From Isoetes taiwanensis (Eukaryota; Streptophyta; Lycopodiopsida; Isoetales; Isoetaceae): 64,000 bases of DNA. The stretch spans positions 5,189,310 to 5,253,309 of the forward strand of contig JAJEKV010000025.1 in NCBI GenBank assembly GCA_021234155.1. Direction: 5' to 3'. The position numbers were made by a program, and so were the translations under genes. Positions 22,515 to 35,236 of this stretch are shown here, piece after piece. The stretch's first letter is position 1; the number at the start of each line of letters is the position of its first letter. The notes under the pieces were generated by a model that saw only the letters and a program-made list of their open reading frames with translations, did no database searches and was not told the DNA's origin.

Positions 22515-25110
22515 AAAGCTAAGATCCAGCAATCTATATAAGTCATCTAAATAGAGAGAGACTACAGAAGAAAGGAGTATACAAGCATCGAGAAGCAAAG
22601 GACGAACAAAAAACAAAGGATGGAGAAAGCGTCGTTCTACCTATGAAAACCAACTAAGATCTGCCTACAAACTAATTAAGCAGCTTAAGTAAGATAACAG
22701 AATTCATTCAAGCAACCAAACTCAACAAAGTAGAAAACTAGAAACAAGAAGAAGGAAGAAAGGGAACGCTCAAAGAAAAGGCCGATAGGAATGAACTGGA
22801 AGACAATGACAATATATAGAGAAACGGTAGAAAAAAGGGGAAAAAACTGATAAAAATAGGCCAAAGATATGCCGTCTTCCCAAGAATGATGGTTCTATGA
22901 TGGCATAGAACCATTGCATTGCGGGAACTCTAATTTACAAGATGCTAGACAATGCCTTGATTGCTCTTTTGGATGCTTTTATTCACCAATAACTTGAACT
23001 CATCCTTTGTCGTATTCAAACTAATGTTTAACTACTACATCAAATGGTAGTGAATCAATATTGTAGGGGGGGTTTGTCAGACGTATTGTAGTTTATACCA
23101 AGTAAAATGCTAGCAGTATCTCATGGCATATCTAGGTATCAACGTGGGGATATCTACCCATTGCAGAAAATTTTTATCTTCAGAAATGAAAATCTTATTT
23201 AACTGAATGTAACAATGGGATAAAGTACTAAATTTCCATACACCATCTTGATTGATAGAGGAGTGAATTGGCTAAATGCGACCATCTACCACAAAGTGAC
23301 CAAACAAACCATCCAGCCAATTCAACGAGTAGGATTACGTTAACGAATCCTAGAAGTGTGAATATGTCCACAAAATTGAAGTGTGAGTGTCTTATGTTCT
23401 ACTGCTAGACATGATTCCACCCAATAAGTGAGTCAACAGAGGGGCTTGAAATTTCTTTTTAGTGAATCACTTCCATACACACGGGCTTGGAAAAGAGAAA
23501 TGTTTGAGGCGGCCTTGGCTGCACGATAAATTTTTTGTATGAAAGAATTTTGAAGGACTCAACTTTTGTGTTAATTTTTATTTATAGAAGTAGACTTTTA
23601 CGATACTCTATAGCAGATCGACACCCTCTTGTGCAAGTTTGAAGAAGGGATAGCTACAAAGCCCTTTTATGGTGAGACATGTAGTTGATTGCTTATAGTG
23701 GTGGCTTGATGAATGTTTCTTAGACTGACAATTGAAAGGAAACATCGCCCTCAAACACAAATGAACTTTCTCAGCTTATTTATGAGTATGTGCAGTGCCT
23801 GTGAGCCTGTATTGTATGTATCTTTGCCTATAGTAAAAGTATTACGTCTCTTCCAAATAACCCATAATGCATGGGGAGGAGAAATTTCATCCATGCACCT
23901 CTCCGTTTCTTTCGGTTGTGTGTGTCTATGACTTGCACATTCAACTTGTCTCAACGTTATAATACCTTTTATTTTCAGACATTTATAAGATGACTTCACA
24001 AATGACCCCACCTGTAAGGACTGGTTAGGAAACCTTCCCCACACTGGTAAGGACCGGGGAATAAACCTTTCCCCACTATTTATCTAGTTTGGTAAAGCCG
24101 CTTGCAATACATTCCCACATTGTTTGTCTTGCCCATGACTATCCATTCTATTTTGGTATACCACATTGCCGAATCTGCAATACATTCCCACATTGGTTTG
24201 TCCTTACTCACAAGGCCAAAATTTCGATTGAAGACTATCCACATTTATTGGCCACTTTTTTGCACATGGCCACTCCACCTTCACCACTCTAGCATCACTC
24301 AATAAAGCCAAAGGTCCATTCTTATTGCGATGGTTGACTAAAATCCACCATGGCAAAGTAATGCTTTGCAACAGTTATTGATATTTAATGTAAATAGGCT
24401 TTTCCCACATTCCACACTCAAATGGGTCCTCTCAAGAACCCGAAGGCTTTGGTACATGGTTTCAGATAAAAAAAAAGAAGGGAGACCATGGAAAAGATAC
24501 TTGTGTTAATGCTTTAGAACGTCTGCAAGAAAATAGTAAAGCCTGCATCATGAGTTAAAGGCTGGTGACCTTATTTTTTCTCTGGAATATTCCACATAAA
24601 ATTAGCTACCAATAGTTTGCTGTGTAAGGCCCTCCTCCTTTCTCTTTTACATTTTCACCATGTTATGCGTTATTTTTTGCATTGCGGGATGATGAAATAT
24701 TATTTTCACCAAAAGTTTAGTAAATGAAAGTGATAGTTTTCACGCCATCCTGTCATGTTTTATTGAAATGATTTGGCAGCCCCTCACGTTAACATTGAGA
24801 CTAATGGGAGATTGCTGGCACTTAATGAACGATACTAACACTCGAGTTGTAGGTTAAGGTTCAAGCTTACAGGCTTCTCCAAAAGATGTATGAGGCTGCC
24901 ACTAATTATACACCGTATCATTAACACCTTCCACATCCAAATATTGGAATAAATCCCATAAATTGTATATACTAATGGTGCCATAGACAACAGGCTTATT
25001 ACCTCTTTCTAATAACTCCTTGACTCGCACCTTGCACATCCAAATTGGAGTAGCTGTGTGTTCTGCTGGAATGACTTGGTGGTGGGTGATAATGTGTCCA
25101 TAATTCAGAC
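22515..25110. other. Intergenic region downstream of ALDH10, no supported gene
   Basis: AT-rich DNA. A short direct duplication containing tgcaatacattcccacatt occurs at about 24102 and 24176. The 3' untranslated region of the ALDH10 gene must begin at 25110 and run leftwards, but I could not place its end. Confidence 0.5.
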
Positions 25111-28100
25111 TTACATTCTTGAAGGTGCCGGGTACCAGCCCCAAGCATCCTCCGAGATATATTTAGTAACTTGCTTCACATTCAAATAGTTTTCTAGGCC
25201 CCTGTTTCGAAGAAAAAATAATCTTTAGTATCCCACATATTTGTTGTGCCAAAGCAAGTTGAAACTTACCATTTTCCTAACTCACGGCCAAATCCGCTGC
25301 GTTTTGATCCACCCCATGGAGCTTGAACAAATACTGGCTGAGAACAATTGATCCATACTATGCCCGCTTGCAAAGCCTGCATTAAACTCTCTCTGTTCAC
25401 ATATTTTCTCCTCCGTAAATTAAATAGAACTTTACTGAGCCCATGATACCTCCGAGACACGTTTACATCTTTCATTGTCTTTTGAGATTACTGCACCTGC
25501 TAATCCATACCTAAATAGCAAAGTACAAGAAACTCTGTCTATAAGTACACTTCCTAAAGCAACTTCTTATTGTTTACTGTAAATCACTATTGCACTATAA
25601 ATATCAACTCATACTTGTAAGTTTAGTACAACAGAAAAACATACTGTGAGTCATTTGCTAGTTGAATTGCTTCCTCTTCTGTTTTGAAAGGTGTTACTGT
25701 CAAGACAGGACCAAATACTTCTTCTTTCCATATTTGCATTTGTGGTGTTACATTCCCTAATACTGTTGCTTCCACAAAGTATCCCTTCTCCAAGTTCTAC
25801 AGCGTAACAAAATTCAGTGTAAGTTTCTTCATCACAAAAGCCCTAGCAATATTGAAAACTCTCTTATGCAACTCAATCACATCCGCTCCTTACACTATGA
25901 ACAATGATGAAAATTAAAATTAAAAACTAACTTACACGAGGACGCCTACCACCACAAAGCAGTGTGGCCCCTTCTGCTTGTGCTTGCGCGATGTGCTTGA
26001 GAACCTTTTTGTACTGTAGTAAACATACTTGTCAAAATAAGAAACCCAATAAATAGAACAGCCAACTGCATGTGCCATTTACCTGTCCTTCACTCACAAT
26101 TGGCCCAAGCCTACAGTCCTTCTCCAATGGATTAGACACTTTTATGCTCTTTGTCCATTCAACAAGCCGATTAATGAATTCAGCTGCAATAGTTTCCTAT
26201 AGGAAATCACACTATTCTCAATTCCCAAAGAAGTTTGAGGTCAAATTTAGCAAAATAATGATGTGCTACCTGGACCAGGAGCCTAGATGTTGCACTACAA
26301 ATCTGGCCATTTGTCCAAAATGCTCCAAACATAGTCCACTCAACAGCTGTTATTGAAATGAATGTCATAATATAGACAGAACAAATACCTATTGCAATAA
26401 TAGGAGGATCACCATAAATGGAAGGCCCATCTCTGCAATCTCAGACAATTACCTTTATAGACAAGGTAGAAACTAAAACCATTTCAATAGACTGGGGACT
26501 AGTAGAAATGCAGGCTGTGATTGTTCAAGCATATGCTTAAACAAGCACCCTCTAACAACATAATTTTAACGAGGAACAACTAATCATCCTGAACATATTT
26601 GCATTGGAGTCATTGCCAACCTTCCTCGCACCGCAGTGGGCTGTCTGTCAAAATGTGGTTTAAGAAGACATCCATACCTTCCAGTAATAACAATGACCGA
26701 GACACGACAAAGAAATATTCTCATCCAGATCCAATCTTAACACACATTCGCAGATGAAAACTGAGATTATTGAATCACGATGGACAGCATCTCTTATTAA
26801 ATTGGTAACCAGTAATTCAAAGTAAGTTGAATTTTCTAGTCTATAATTCACAAAGAATTAGAATCAACAGTGTGATTATCAGCCAATGGCAAGTAGCATA
26901 AGATTGGAACAAGGCCATGCAGATTAATGATGTCTTGCATCTTCGACATAATTTTGATGTAACACAAATCCCCAATTGTGTGCAAGAATGTTCCATCTAG
27001 ACAATCAAAAAGGTTATGCAAAATCAAAGCATATTGTCTAGTACCTTTATCAATATCTGCATCATCAAAGACAATGATAGGACTTTTGCCGCCAAGTTCC
27101 AAGGTAACAGGCTGGAAAAGGAAGCAAAGAGCAGTTAGGGTCTCAATTAATGTGCAAGAGCAGCATTAAAATACAGTAATAAGTCGTCATTTTTTTCCTT
27201 GAGTGCATAACAATGTTTGTATAATTTACATGCAACCATCCTATAACCTTAGATTTTAAGAAACTAATTGTAAGTTTGAAACAAATGTCAACCTTAATGT
27301 TCTCCGCCGCTGCTGACATGATCTTCTGACCTGTGGCAGAACTACCAGTAAAAGCCAGCTGCAACCACACATGGAAGTGATGGTAATAATCAGAACTTCA
27401 AAGTGAAATAGCATAGTGCAATTAATATATTTCACTTCGAAGTTGGAATATGCAATAATACTTTGGCAATATCTGGATGAGATGCCAATGGTGCACCAGC
27501 AGCTGGTCCCAACCCCGTAACCACATTTAAAACACCAGCAGGGAGTCCTATTTCCTCACAGATCGATGCTAGTTCTAAGCATGTGCTGTTGAAGCATTTA
27601 TAGCAGCAATCAGTTTATTTAAAAACTTTCTTCTGAGACTGAAAAAAAATAGGAATTGGAGCTGCCATACACAGAAGACAGCTCAGAAGGCTTCAAGACA
27701 GCAGTACATCCTGCTGCCAAAGCTGGCGCAACCTTCCAAGCAGCCATCAGAAGAGGATAATTCCTGCCATGGTCCCTCCATCAATGTCAAATGTACTTCA
27801 TTTTGTTGCAAGTTAAAAAGTATAAACTGTAAAATTAGCATGTTTTACAGCACTTATTCTGTAGGCATTTACGAAAAAAAAATATCTCAACGCACACCAA
27901 GCAGAAGAGGCAGATAGGACTGGATGCAATCCACCAATTTAAAAGGCCTTTAAGTGCGTAAGAAACAGAATATGCATGCACTAACACCCGATATGTTCCA
28001 TTATCCCAGAGATTCATTCGGCACCTCTCTTCCAAGGCTGATTGGACAAACCTAGCCTCACACAAAAATGATGCAATGAACCTCAATATAGCATGGTCTT

Positions 28101-29345
28101 GGTTTTTGAAGTCCAGCTTTCCCCATCAATAACGTTGTCATGTTTATTGGGTATAGCAGGTTATCAACAAGGAAGCTTAGCATTACACAATCTTACCATG
28201 GAGTTATAAGGCCAACCACACCAAGAGGCTCCTTCAAGACATACGATTTGAATGTTTCGAGAGGGACCTCTACTTCAGCATAGTTCTCCGTATCTAAACT
28301 TTCAGCTAAATCGGCGTAGTAGGCAAAGCACGCAGCGACATCATCCTTGTCAAACATGAAACAGTCAAAGATTATTACAATAATGTTTTGCAAAACTGTT
28401 ACCTGAACCTCACCATGTCCCACATTGACTCATCAAGAGGCTTCCCGCAATCCAGAGCTTCTAATTCAGCCAACTTTATTTTTTGCTCTATTATCTGCAA
28501 GAAGTAAGTTGAATAAAATATTCCTAACAACATCAAGCAGGACTATGCACCAATGTTTTTCCATCATGCGTTTTAGAGAAATGGAAGAACTGTCAAGGAG
28601 GACCTATGAAATTTTCCTTTTTATACCCCTCATGCTTTCCTTTTGAAGGCATTCATGCTCAAAAAGAATTGTGTCTTTGCAAGTGATTAGAGGAAAACGA
28701 ACCTTTTATTTCCACAATTGTCATGACAGGTTTGGATTTAAGTAAATGCAAGAATCCTGCAATAACTGAATGCAAACATGAAAAAAAATTAATTAATCCT
28801 AGACTATCTGTTATAGTGATGCAGATGATGCACAAGCTCCTTTTACTAAAAGCAAAACGACCATTCTGAAATTACACTTTCTAAGTCAGGATGAAGGCAA
28901 GAGTGGCTTGTAAGTATGAGCACTGAACGAACAAATAAACTGGTGTACTATTTGAGCAGAACTAACTGTAAGGATCTAAAAAAGTTTTGGTACACCTTAG
29001 ATGATACTGCCCGGAGAAACTTAGCCCGATATTTTCCAGAAGAACGTGCCCAATGCTTGCCATTATCCTTTGTAAAGGCAATTCTCGCCGCCTTCACAGC
29101 GAGTTCAACGTCTTCAGCTGTAGCAGCAGGGATATCACCTGAAAAGGGAAGGGAATAGTTGAATGTTATGAAGAGATCAATCTAAGGAAACTGCCAAATG
29201 CTGTATTATTCTTTCTTAACAGATTGAAAATCCTACCTACAACGGCTTCGGTAGCTGGATCAACGACAGGGATTCTTTCACCACGAACAGGATGTTGCCA
29301 TTGTCCTCCGATAAAGAGCTGACGAGATGCTATCTGGGCCACCAT
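25111..29345 (-). CDS. ALDH10: ALDH10 family aminoaldehyde/betaine-aldehyde dehydrogenase
   Basis: Complete gene of 15 coding exons: 29345-29237, 29138-28996, 28494-28414, 28345-28197, 27763-27671, 27585-27462, 27358-27293, 27111-27045, 26346-26270, 26196-26083, 26013-25936, 25796-25645, 25510-25450, 25376-25270, 25201-25111. They sum to 1512 nt (503 residues), all with GT-AG introns and consistent phases. The product oxidises aminoaldehydes from polyamine breakdown, and betaine aldehyde in some species, with NAD+. Visible signatures are ITPWNYPLL (substrate/oxyanion Asn), FTGSSATG (cofactor loop), LELGGKSP (general-base Glu), [13 protein letters not shown] (catalytic Cys), EEVFGPV and [17 protein letters not shown]. 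The C-terminus SRM is an accepted plant peroxisomal PTS1 signal. The start [10 protein letters not shown] aligns with family N-termini. The residue two before Trp in GIVWINC is Ile, the state associated with low betaine-aldehyde activity. Confidence 0.95.
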
Positions 29346-29590
29346 ATCGCAATTGGATCAAGCTCGAAATGCTGCTCTGTTTATTTTGTGCTGGCTCAAC
29401 TTTCCAAGTAATGCCCACTCTATGTACAAAGTGACAGATATCTCTCTAGCCTATGCTTAATATTTTCAGAATATTTTCCCTTTTAGGGAGCTACTAAGCC
29501 TTCGAGACAGAATTTTTTTTGGCATTGTTCTTTAGCTCACTGGATACATTTGTTAAACTAGTCTTATTATGACATTGAGTTATTGTCTTT
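29346..29590. other. Upstream region of ALDH10
   Basis: About 250 bases upstream of the ATG on the minus strand. It should hold the promoter and 5' UTR. I see no specific element I can defend. Confidence 0.4.
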
Positions 29591-29591
29591 G

Positions 29592-29640
29592 GGGTCGTCA
29601 TATATCCTCATGGACGCTGTGGCATTACGTAAAAATACTC

Positions 29641-29692
<52 letters not shown>

Positions 29693-29695
29693 GCT
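29592..29695 (+). repeat. Short dispersed repeat ending in a (TATC)n microsatellite
   Basis: The segment gtcatatatcctcatgg followed by a 'ggcattacgtaaaaat' block and about 14 TATC units matches 36304-36370, where the same block ends in a short TATC tract. Shared sequence plus a simple-repeat tail suggests the 3' end of a SINE- or LINE-like family. Confidence 0.45.
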
Positions 29696-31355
29696 CCAAC
29701 CAAATTCCTCCTCCTTGGCAAAGGCAATTTTAAAGGCAATTTCAAATAAGGTGTGAAAGCACTACGAATAGCCCCATACCATGTGAAATAATGTGTTTTT
29801 AGCACAAGCTTTTAAAAAACATGAACAAGTTTATGTTCAATGTGTCATGCTAAAGAGATATTTGCTTTAAATAGAGAATGTGGCCATATTGGTATCAAAA
29901 ATATCATAAACATTAGAGGGCGCTTCATGTGTTTAACCAAATGCCAAAGCACATGTCATATCGTGGAATATATTCACGTGTTTAACCAAATGCCAAAGGA
30001 GATGTCATATCATGGAATATAGTGGAGATATCTCATGTTTCTTTTCGAGCAGACTCTTGAGAAAGAAGTTACTTCTCAGACATGAAGATGCTCATAAATA
30101 TTTTGAGCAAATGTCCTATAGGAGTGTTGTCTCTTAGGCCATTTTGCTTTCTGCTTATGCCGATCAAGGAATCCGTAGCAATGCCTTTCCATTCTTAGAG
30201 CTAATCTAACTAGATGGTGTAAAATCTGATAAAATTAGCTTCGTCAAACTTATTTATGTCTTGTGTTTTGTTCTCTCTCTTCCCCTTTTTTTTTTATCCT
30301 TATAAGGCCTGTAGCACTAGATTCACCAACTAGCAAAGCAACATGATTAAACATTCAAGAAGACCCAGTTTACTCTGATCAGTGACTAATATTATTTTCC
30401 AATTTTAAGATCTAGTAATGCTATCTTCTTCATGTCCAAACTAACTGTTCTAAAGGGATGTCTACATACCTTGACATGCTTTGGCATGATGTATAAATCA
30501 TCTTTTACATTTCTTGCTTGATTTTCCTTGTTATCTTCCGCGTTGCCTACCTATTTCCGTTTCTTCTTCGCAAATTCCTTTCAATAGAACATGCCCATGG
30601 GCCAAAATTTCCTCCTCTTCACATTGTTTCTTCATGGCAAGCCTACCTTTGCCTTATAGCTATTAATAATCGTAATACTTGACAACGAAATTAACAAAGA
30701 CTCAGCATATTTGATGATGTATAACGTACAACACATGCAAATCTACTTTTTTCTGAAGCCATCTTTTGTATTCTGTAAGAATGGTTTTCTATGAAATAAA
30801 CTTTTGCATCTCTAATACAATAAAAACTTGCAAAAATTTCCGTTTCTAGCTTCTATTATAACGAAAAACTTTGGTCCACACCGGAGGCGGGAGGATGTCA
30901 AGGATTATAAAAGATGGAGCTTACGCCATGGATGGTCTTTATGTGGAGCAAGCATTGCTTGAATCTTAATTTCGTTTAGATATATTGCTTGAATTAGAAC
31001 CATTGTAAATAGTATCCAGTGGGGTTGGGATCCACATAGGAAAAAGGTCGTGATCTTGAAAACCTGGTTTAAAATTCCCATTGAAAATCGAGTTTTTAAC
31101 TATGTGAATCGGCTTTCCTGTGGAAGATGAAGATCAATTCTTTTACCTCATGCTCGGCCTACAAATATCTTTTCTTTGTATTAGCAAAACACACAATATT
31201 CATCTTTGGATAGTTTTAGCTCTCCTTTTTACTAGACTTAGAAGACATTGGATGTTATATCAAAACAATAGATGAATGTCGTTCATTTCTATTGGAAATC
31301 ATGTGAAAATACTATCTGTATTCAGGCTCTTTGGCCTTTAAGGCCCCTCAGGGCA
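29696..31355. other. No supported gene
   Basis: AT-rich intergenic DNA. A 28-base block (gtgtttaaccaaatgccaaag…catatc) occurs twice near 29928-30010. No coding frame is convincing. Confidence 0.45.
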
Positions 31356-31358
31356 ATG

Positions 31359-31389
<31 letters not shown>
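31359..31389. repeat. (AAT)n microsatellite
   Basis: About ten uninterrupted ATA/AAT triplets. Confidence 0.9.
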
Positions 31390-31434
31390 TATATTCTCTA
31401 TAAGGGTCAGTTGTCATTGTTCATAACTGTCCAA

Positions 31435-32051
31435 GCTTTATAAGAAAATGTTGATTATCATTTGGACAAGAATTTATTACCCGATTTATCCCCATTATAA
31501 ACCAACAATTAATGAGGACTTCCACAATGAAATGTCGAATTGACAAATGCATACAATATGCATGTATAATTATGAGAGAACATCTTGTCCAATGCATAAT
31601 AGGAAATGGCACAATAGGCAGTCATGCTAGTTCGTAAAATTAGGGGGGAGAACATTTTGCCATATTTCATAATATTTAAAGCAAATAATCTCCTTTGGCT
31701 TCCCTCTCCTCGATTCTTCTCTTTATTCTCTATAACGGTTTTCAAGTTTTGTGGGCTGCGATGATGCCACGTGTCCAAAAAGTTCTCCCCCTAATTTTAT
31801 AAGAAAATGGATAACAAACATAGGAGGCCCCTTGGACAAGAATTTATTATGGCTCGCTCCATTATAAACCAACTTGCGTAATGGGACTTCACGGTGCCCA
31901 TTATCCCTAACATAACAAATGGATAACAGAACCATGACTGGTTTCTTCTTCAAGCAGGCGAACATCCTTGTCCAATGCGTAAGGGCACTGCATGGCCATT
32001 ATCCCTAACATAACAAGTGGAGAAACAGAACCATGACTGGTTTCTTCTTCA
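31435..32051. repeat. Local duplications around a MITE-like insert
   Basis: A segment with 'ggacaagaatttatta…ccattataaaccaac' occurs at 31460-31510 and again at 31835-31875. A 50-base block (ccattatccctaacataacaa…ccatgactggtttcttcttcaa) is repeated at 31898 and 31997. The foldback at 31634-31800 lies between the two copies of the first segment. Confidence 0.6.
31634..31800. mobile_element. MITE-like foldback, 167 bp
   Basis: The left end gtaaaattaggggggagaac is matched in inverted orientation by gttctccccctaattttat at the right end (19 of 20 positions allowing one extra G). The interior is short and non-coding. This is the form of a miniature inverted-repeat element. A target duplication was not identified. 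Confidence 0.55.
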
Positions 32052-32151
32052 AATAAGGAAGGTTATATTAACCTGTTTTAAGAGATGAGTGCGAAAAAAT
32101 GAGCTCCATAGCATGTTGGCACGTGCTTAATGTTGCACTTTCTACTCTAAA

Positions 32152-32495
32152 AAACTATTCTATTCTATTCTAAAATATCAATAGAAGGTAAGGCTCTAGT
32201 CTTAAAAAGGCACTCAGCAAAAGGAAAGGCCAAAGTCTAAAAAAAAACGATTAAGGTAGAATGCATTTTCCAACGGACCAACGCATTTTCGGCATCCAAA
32301 AAGACCAAAACCTTGGGTCCACATTCATATGGAGAAGTACAAAAATATTTTTCATCATCGAAGATACAACCAATGGTTATAGTCGTCGGATCAGTAGATT
32401 TTTTATGGCTAAATCCACCCTCTCCCTAACGAATTGCCCTATAACAAGGGCAATCCAAAAGGCCCATCAGTCCAAATAATAGAATAGAATAGTTT
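32152..32495. mobile_element. MITE-like element with ACTATTCTATTCTATT termini, 344 bp
   Basis: The left end AAACTATTCTATTCTATT and the right end AATAGAATAGAATAGTTT are inverted repeats of about 18-20 bases. The interior is non-coding. It could be a non-autonomous DNA transposon. Flanks are A/T-rich, so a target duplication cannot be called. Confidence 0.5.
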
Positions 32496-32751
32496 AATGC
32501 TGTATCACCAACTTGCCTTTATCCAGTCCTAAAATCATACTTAAAGAATGCCAAGTGTAAAGAAGGCAAATAATTAAATCATATTTAAGTCTCCATTATA
32601 AGATAGGTTATTAAAGGTTATGATTTTAGAATATAGGTAAAAGAATATATGCTAGAAATGCTGGCCATAGTGCAGTTGTATGGAGAGGGGTGCAATCACG
32701 CACAATATGTTCCCATGGGAGACCAGGAGTAAGAAAAGGCTGAAGAATTCA

Positions 32752-32756
32752 AAACC
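32752..32756. repeat. 5-bp target-site duplication, left copy (AAACC)
   Basis: AAACC directly precedes the left LTR and recurs at 41128-41132 directly after the right LTR. Confidence 0.85.
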
Positions 32757-34278
32757 TGTGACATTCCACATATTTATACGCCTTTTTAAGTATAAATTAT
32801 AAAGGTGGAAACCTAACCTTAAACCCTAATTCGAATTTAGGGCTTAATCTAATATTAAAAGGGCCTAAAATACTAAATTAGTTAATATTAGCCAACCCAG
32901 AGCTGCCACCTGGCCCAAATCGATTGGGTAAGGGAGAGTTTCTAACTTGGGACCCAAATTGGGGTTTTGGAACCCCATTTGCCCCAATTCGGATTGGGGG
33001 AGGTTGGTGGAGGAGGAGCTGTTGTTCCACCATGTTCCAGCCGGAAGGATGGAGCACCCGAGCGATAGTGGACCCAGGCTATGATCCCGTTTTGTAATGT
33101 GGATAGCTTGGATTCTAGATAGTCATAGGGACTGACCTTTGTATGCTTTCGAGAAGGTAGCTAGGGTTAACCCTTGTATGAATAGATGTATGGTTAATCT
33201 CTATTTTATGTTCTATTTGAAGCTATGGATGGATGGATGTATATGGATAGCTTTCTTTCTGTTCCTCCTGTGATGTATGGGTAAAAAGGGGGTAGAGACC
33301 TAAAGGCCTCTAGAAGTAGAGATGTTCCTAGATAGAACCCTTAAAATCGATAAATGCGGCTGTGCACAAGAGACCACCGAGTGGATGCTATAGAATTGCT
33401 TTCGGCCTGCGAGAAGGGGCGCAGGTGGTGAAGTGGGGGGTGGGGTCGTGCACGAACATAAAAGGCTCCCGAGACTCCTGGTGGGCTAGGCGATGGCCGG
33501 TCACGTAGAGGGCGGGTATGGGTCCTACACTCCGGGAGTGCGAGAGGTGTGACCCGTATGGGGCATCCCGCATTTTGATGATAAAGTTAGGGGGTAGGTC
33601 CGGTGCGGATGCGGGGGTCGCTGATGCGGCACGTATTCTCTAGCTCACCCATGGAACCGCCGCTATCCCGGAAGGGGACACTTCCCAGACCTGCCTCATC
33701 GGACCAGTGGAGATGTAACCCGGAGTAGACTCAAGGGTGGTACCTTGAGTCCATGCGTCTCCCAAGGCTATAGTGATGCCATAGCATGATTTACCTCATC
33801 CGCAAAGTGTGCACGGGAGGGGCGGATGGAGTGGACAACCCTAGCCACTTGTTCTATGCCCGATAACGCCAGGTTATACCTCTATCTGCTGATCTCTTGA
33901 GGCCAGAGCCGTCGTCCATCCTCACGATGAGTAGTCTGAGCCGGGTAGAACACCGGGGTTTGGGGTGTTTTCCTTAGGATTAGATGCATCTCCTTTTACC
34001 CGCCCCATCATCGGTTGGATGGATGTGCCACCCTCAGTGGTGGATATTTATTATATGATTATGCTTTGTGCTAACCTTGTATTCACGCTTCCATGATATA
34101 GGAGTCCCATTGAAGGCGTGGGCGAATGACACCTCCGTGTCCTTCACCGGGCATCTTTCTATGGATGGTCCGAAGTTAGGCGGAGGGCCCCGCTCATGGT
34201 CTTGTGATTGCCATGGGAGGGGAGAAGTCCTCAGTATGTATCGTCTAAAGTCAAGGTATATGTTCGGGGAGCGTCGCA
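32757..34278 (+). repeat. 5' LTR of the 8.4 kb element
   Basis: Starts TGTGACATTCCACATATT and ends GGGGAGCGTCGCA. Near-identical to 39569-41127 in AT-rich stretches, with small indels at CG-containing positions. A block present in the other copy (tacgtgacatgtcac…ataagctaagg) is replaced here by 'ttataaaggt'. Confidence 0.9.
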
Positions 34279-34290
34279 TGGGTATCGAGC
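34279..34290 (+). other. Primer-binding site, tRNA-iMet type
   Basis: TGGGTATCGAGC directly after the LTR is a one-insertion, one-deletion version of TGGTATCAGAGC. It is followed by CATGATTTTGGTGGACC, as after the intact primer site at 47296. Confidence 0.7.
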
Positions 34291-34693
34291 CATGATTTTG
34301 GTGGACCGATCATAGCAATCGCCATGTCAAACTCGTTAGGCCTGCTTTTAGATAGTAGGAGACCTCCAATGTAGGAAAAGTACACCAAATCCATAAGTAG
34401 GATGAGTTTTTGGCCTAAGTATGTGAGGGATTGAGCTAGGTAAATAGAAAAATTCAAAATTTTAAGGTGAAGTTCTGTTGCATTTTCGGCAGAATGCACA
34501 TAACTTTCTCTAGGAAACTCGGATTGCGACGATTTTTATTCCATTGCGTCCGGAACACCCTACTTAGTCTAGAACACCCTTTGGCCGACCCAAAATGGAA
34601 ACAATGCAGGCGCGAAACCCTAATTGGCGGGCAGGGGGTACCCCGCGTCTCCTACCAGGCCCAGAAATTAGGGTTAGGGGGTGCCCGCAGACC

Positions 34694-34808
34694 TAAAATA
34701 AAATAAAATAAAATAAAATTCTTCCTTTTCCCCCCTCATTTCGAACCTGTGACCTCCCACTTATAACCCGACAGTCTCTCCATTTTTGCCAACTCTCTTG
34801 ATGTAGGA
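34694..34808 (-). mobile_element. SINE-like module with (TTTTA)n tail
   Basis: On the minus strand an AGTTGGCAAAAATGG A-box-like motif is followed by GGTCACAGGTTCGAAAT (B box) and then a (TTTTA)n simple tail at 34694-34720. It is the most diverged of three such modules in this region. Confidence 0.4.
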
Positions 34809-34864
34809 TATATATATTCTATACCTCTATTATACACATCTAATATTCTGTTTTGCCTAGTTAA

Positions 34865-34950
34865 ACATCTTTTTTAGCAAAAGGTACATCCTGGGATTGA
34901 ACCCTTGACCTTCTGCACCCAAGCCAACACCTTTAACAATGAGCCAACTT
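34865..34950 (-). mobile_element. SINE-like tRNA-derived module
   Basis: The minus strand carries TTGGCTCATTGTTAAAGG (A box) and, 30 bases on, GGGTTCAATCCC (B box), a good match to internal RNA polymerase III promoter boxes. It precedes an A/T-rich tail. Confidence 0.55.
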
Positions 34951-35039
34951 TCTTTTTATATAATGTTTATGTTTTATAAATATTCTTATACATATCTAAT
35001 GTTTTATTTCTAGACCACAACTCTTTTTAAAAGAAAGGG

Positions 35040-35140
35040 GCATATTGTGGGATTGAAAAAGAAGGGGGCATATTGTGGGATTGAACCCTTGACCTCCTAC
35101 AACCAAGTCAACCCCTTTACCAATGGGCTAAGTTCCTCTA
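35040..35140 (-). mobile_element. SINE-like tRNA-derived module
   Basis: The minus strand carries TTAGCCCATTGGTAAAGG (A box) and GGGTTCAATCCC (B box), about 75% like the neighbour at 34865-34950 and in the same orientation. The tail block (ggcatattgtgggattga) is tandemly repeated. Confidence 0.55.
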
Positions 35141-35236
35141 TCAAAAAATGTAATACTTCTCATTTTATTTATAGTGGCTTTGTTTTCTATTTAAATTAGA
35201 AGACTACCTTCCATAGATCCACGTTGTGGAGGCAAC

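Noticed and set aside
28403-28413. Alternative donor gtaac for ALDH10 exon 3
   Set aside because: Using it would insert extra residues between DM and DDVA; the upstream donor gtgagg at 28413 keeps the conserved spacing of the family.
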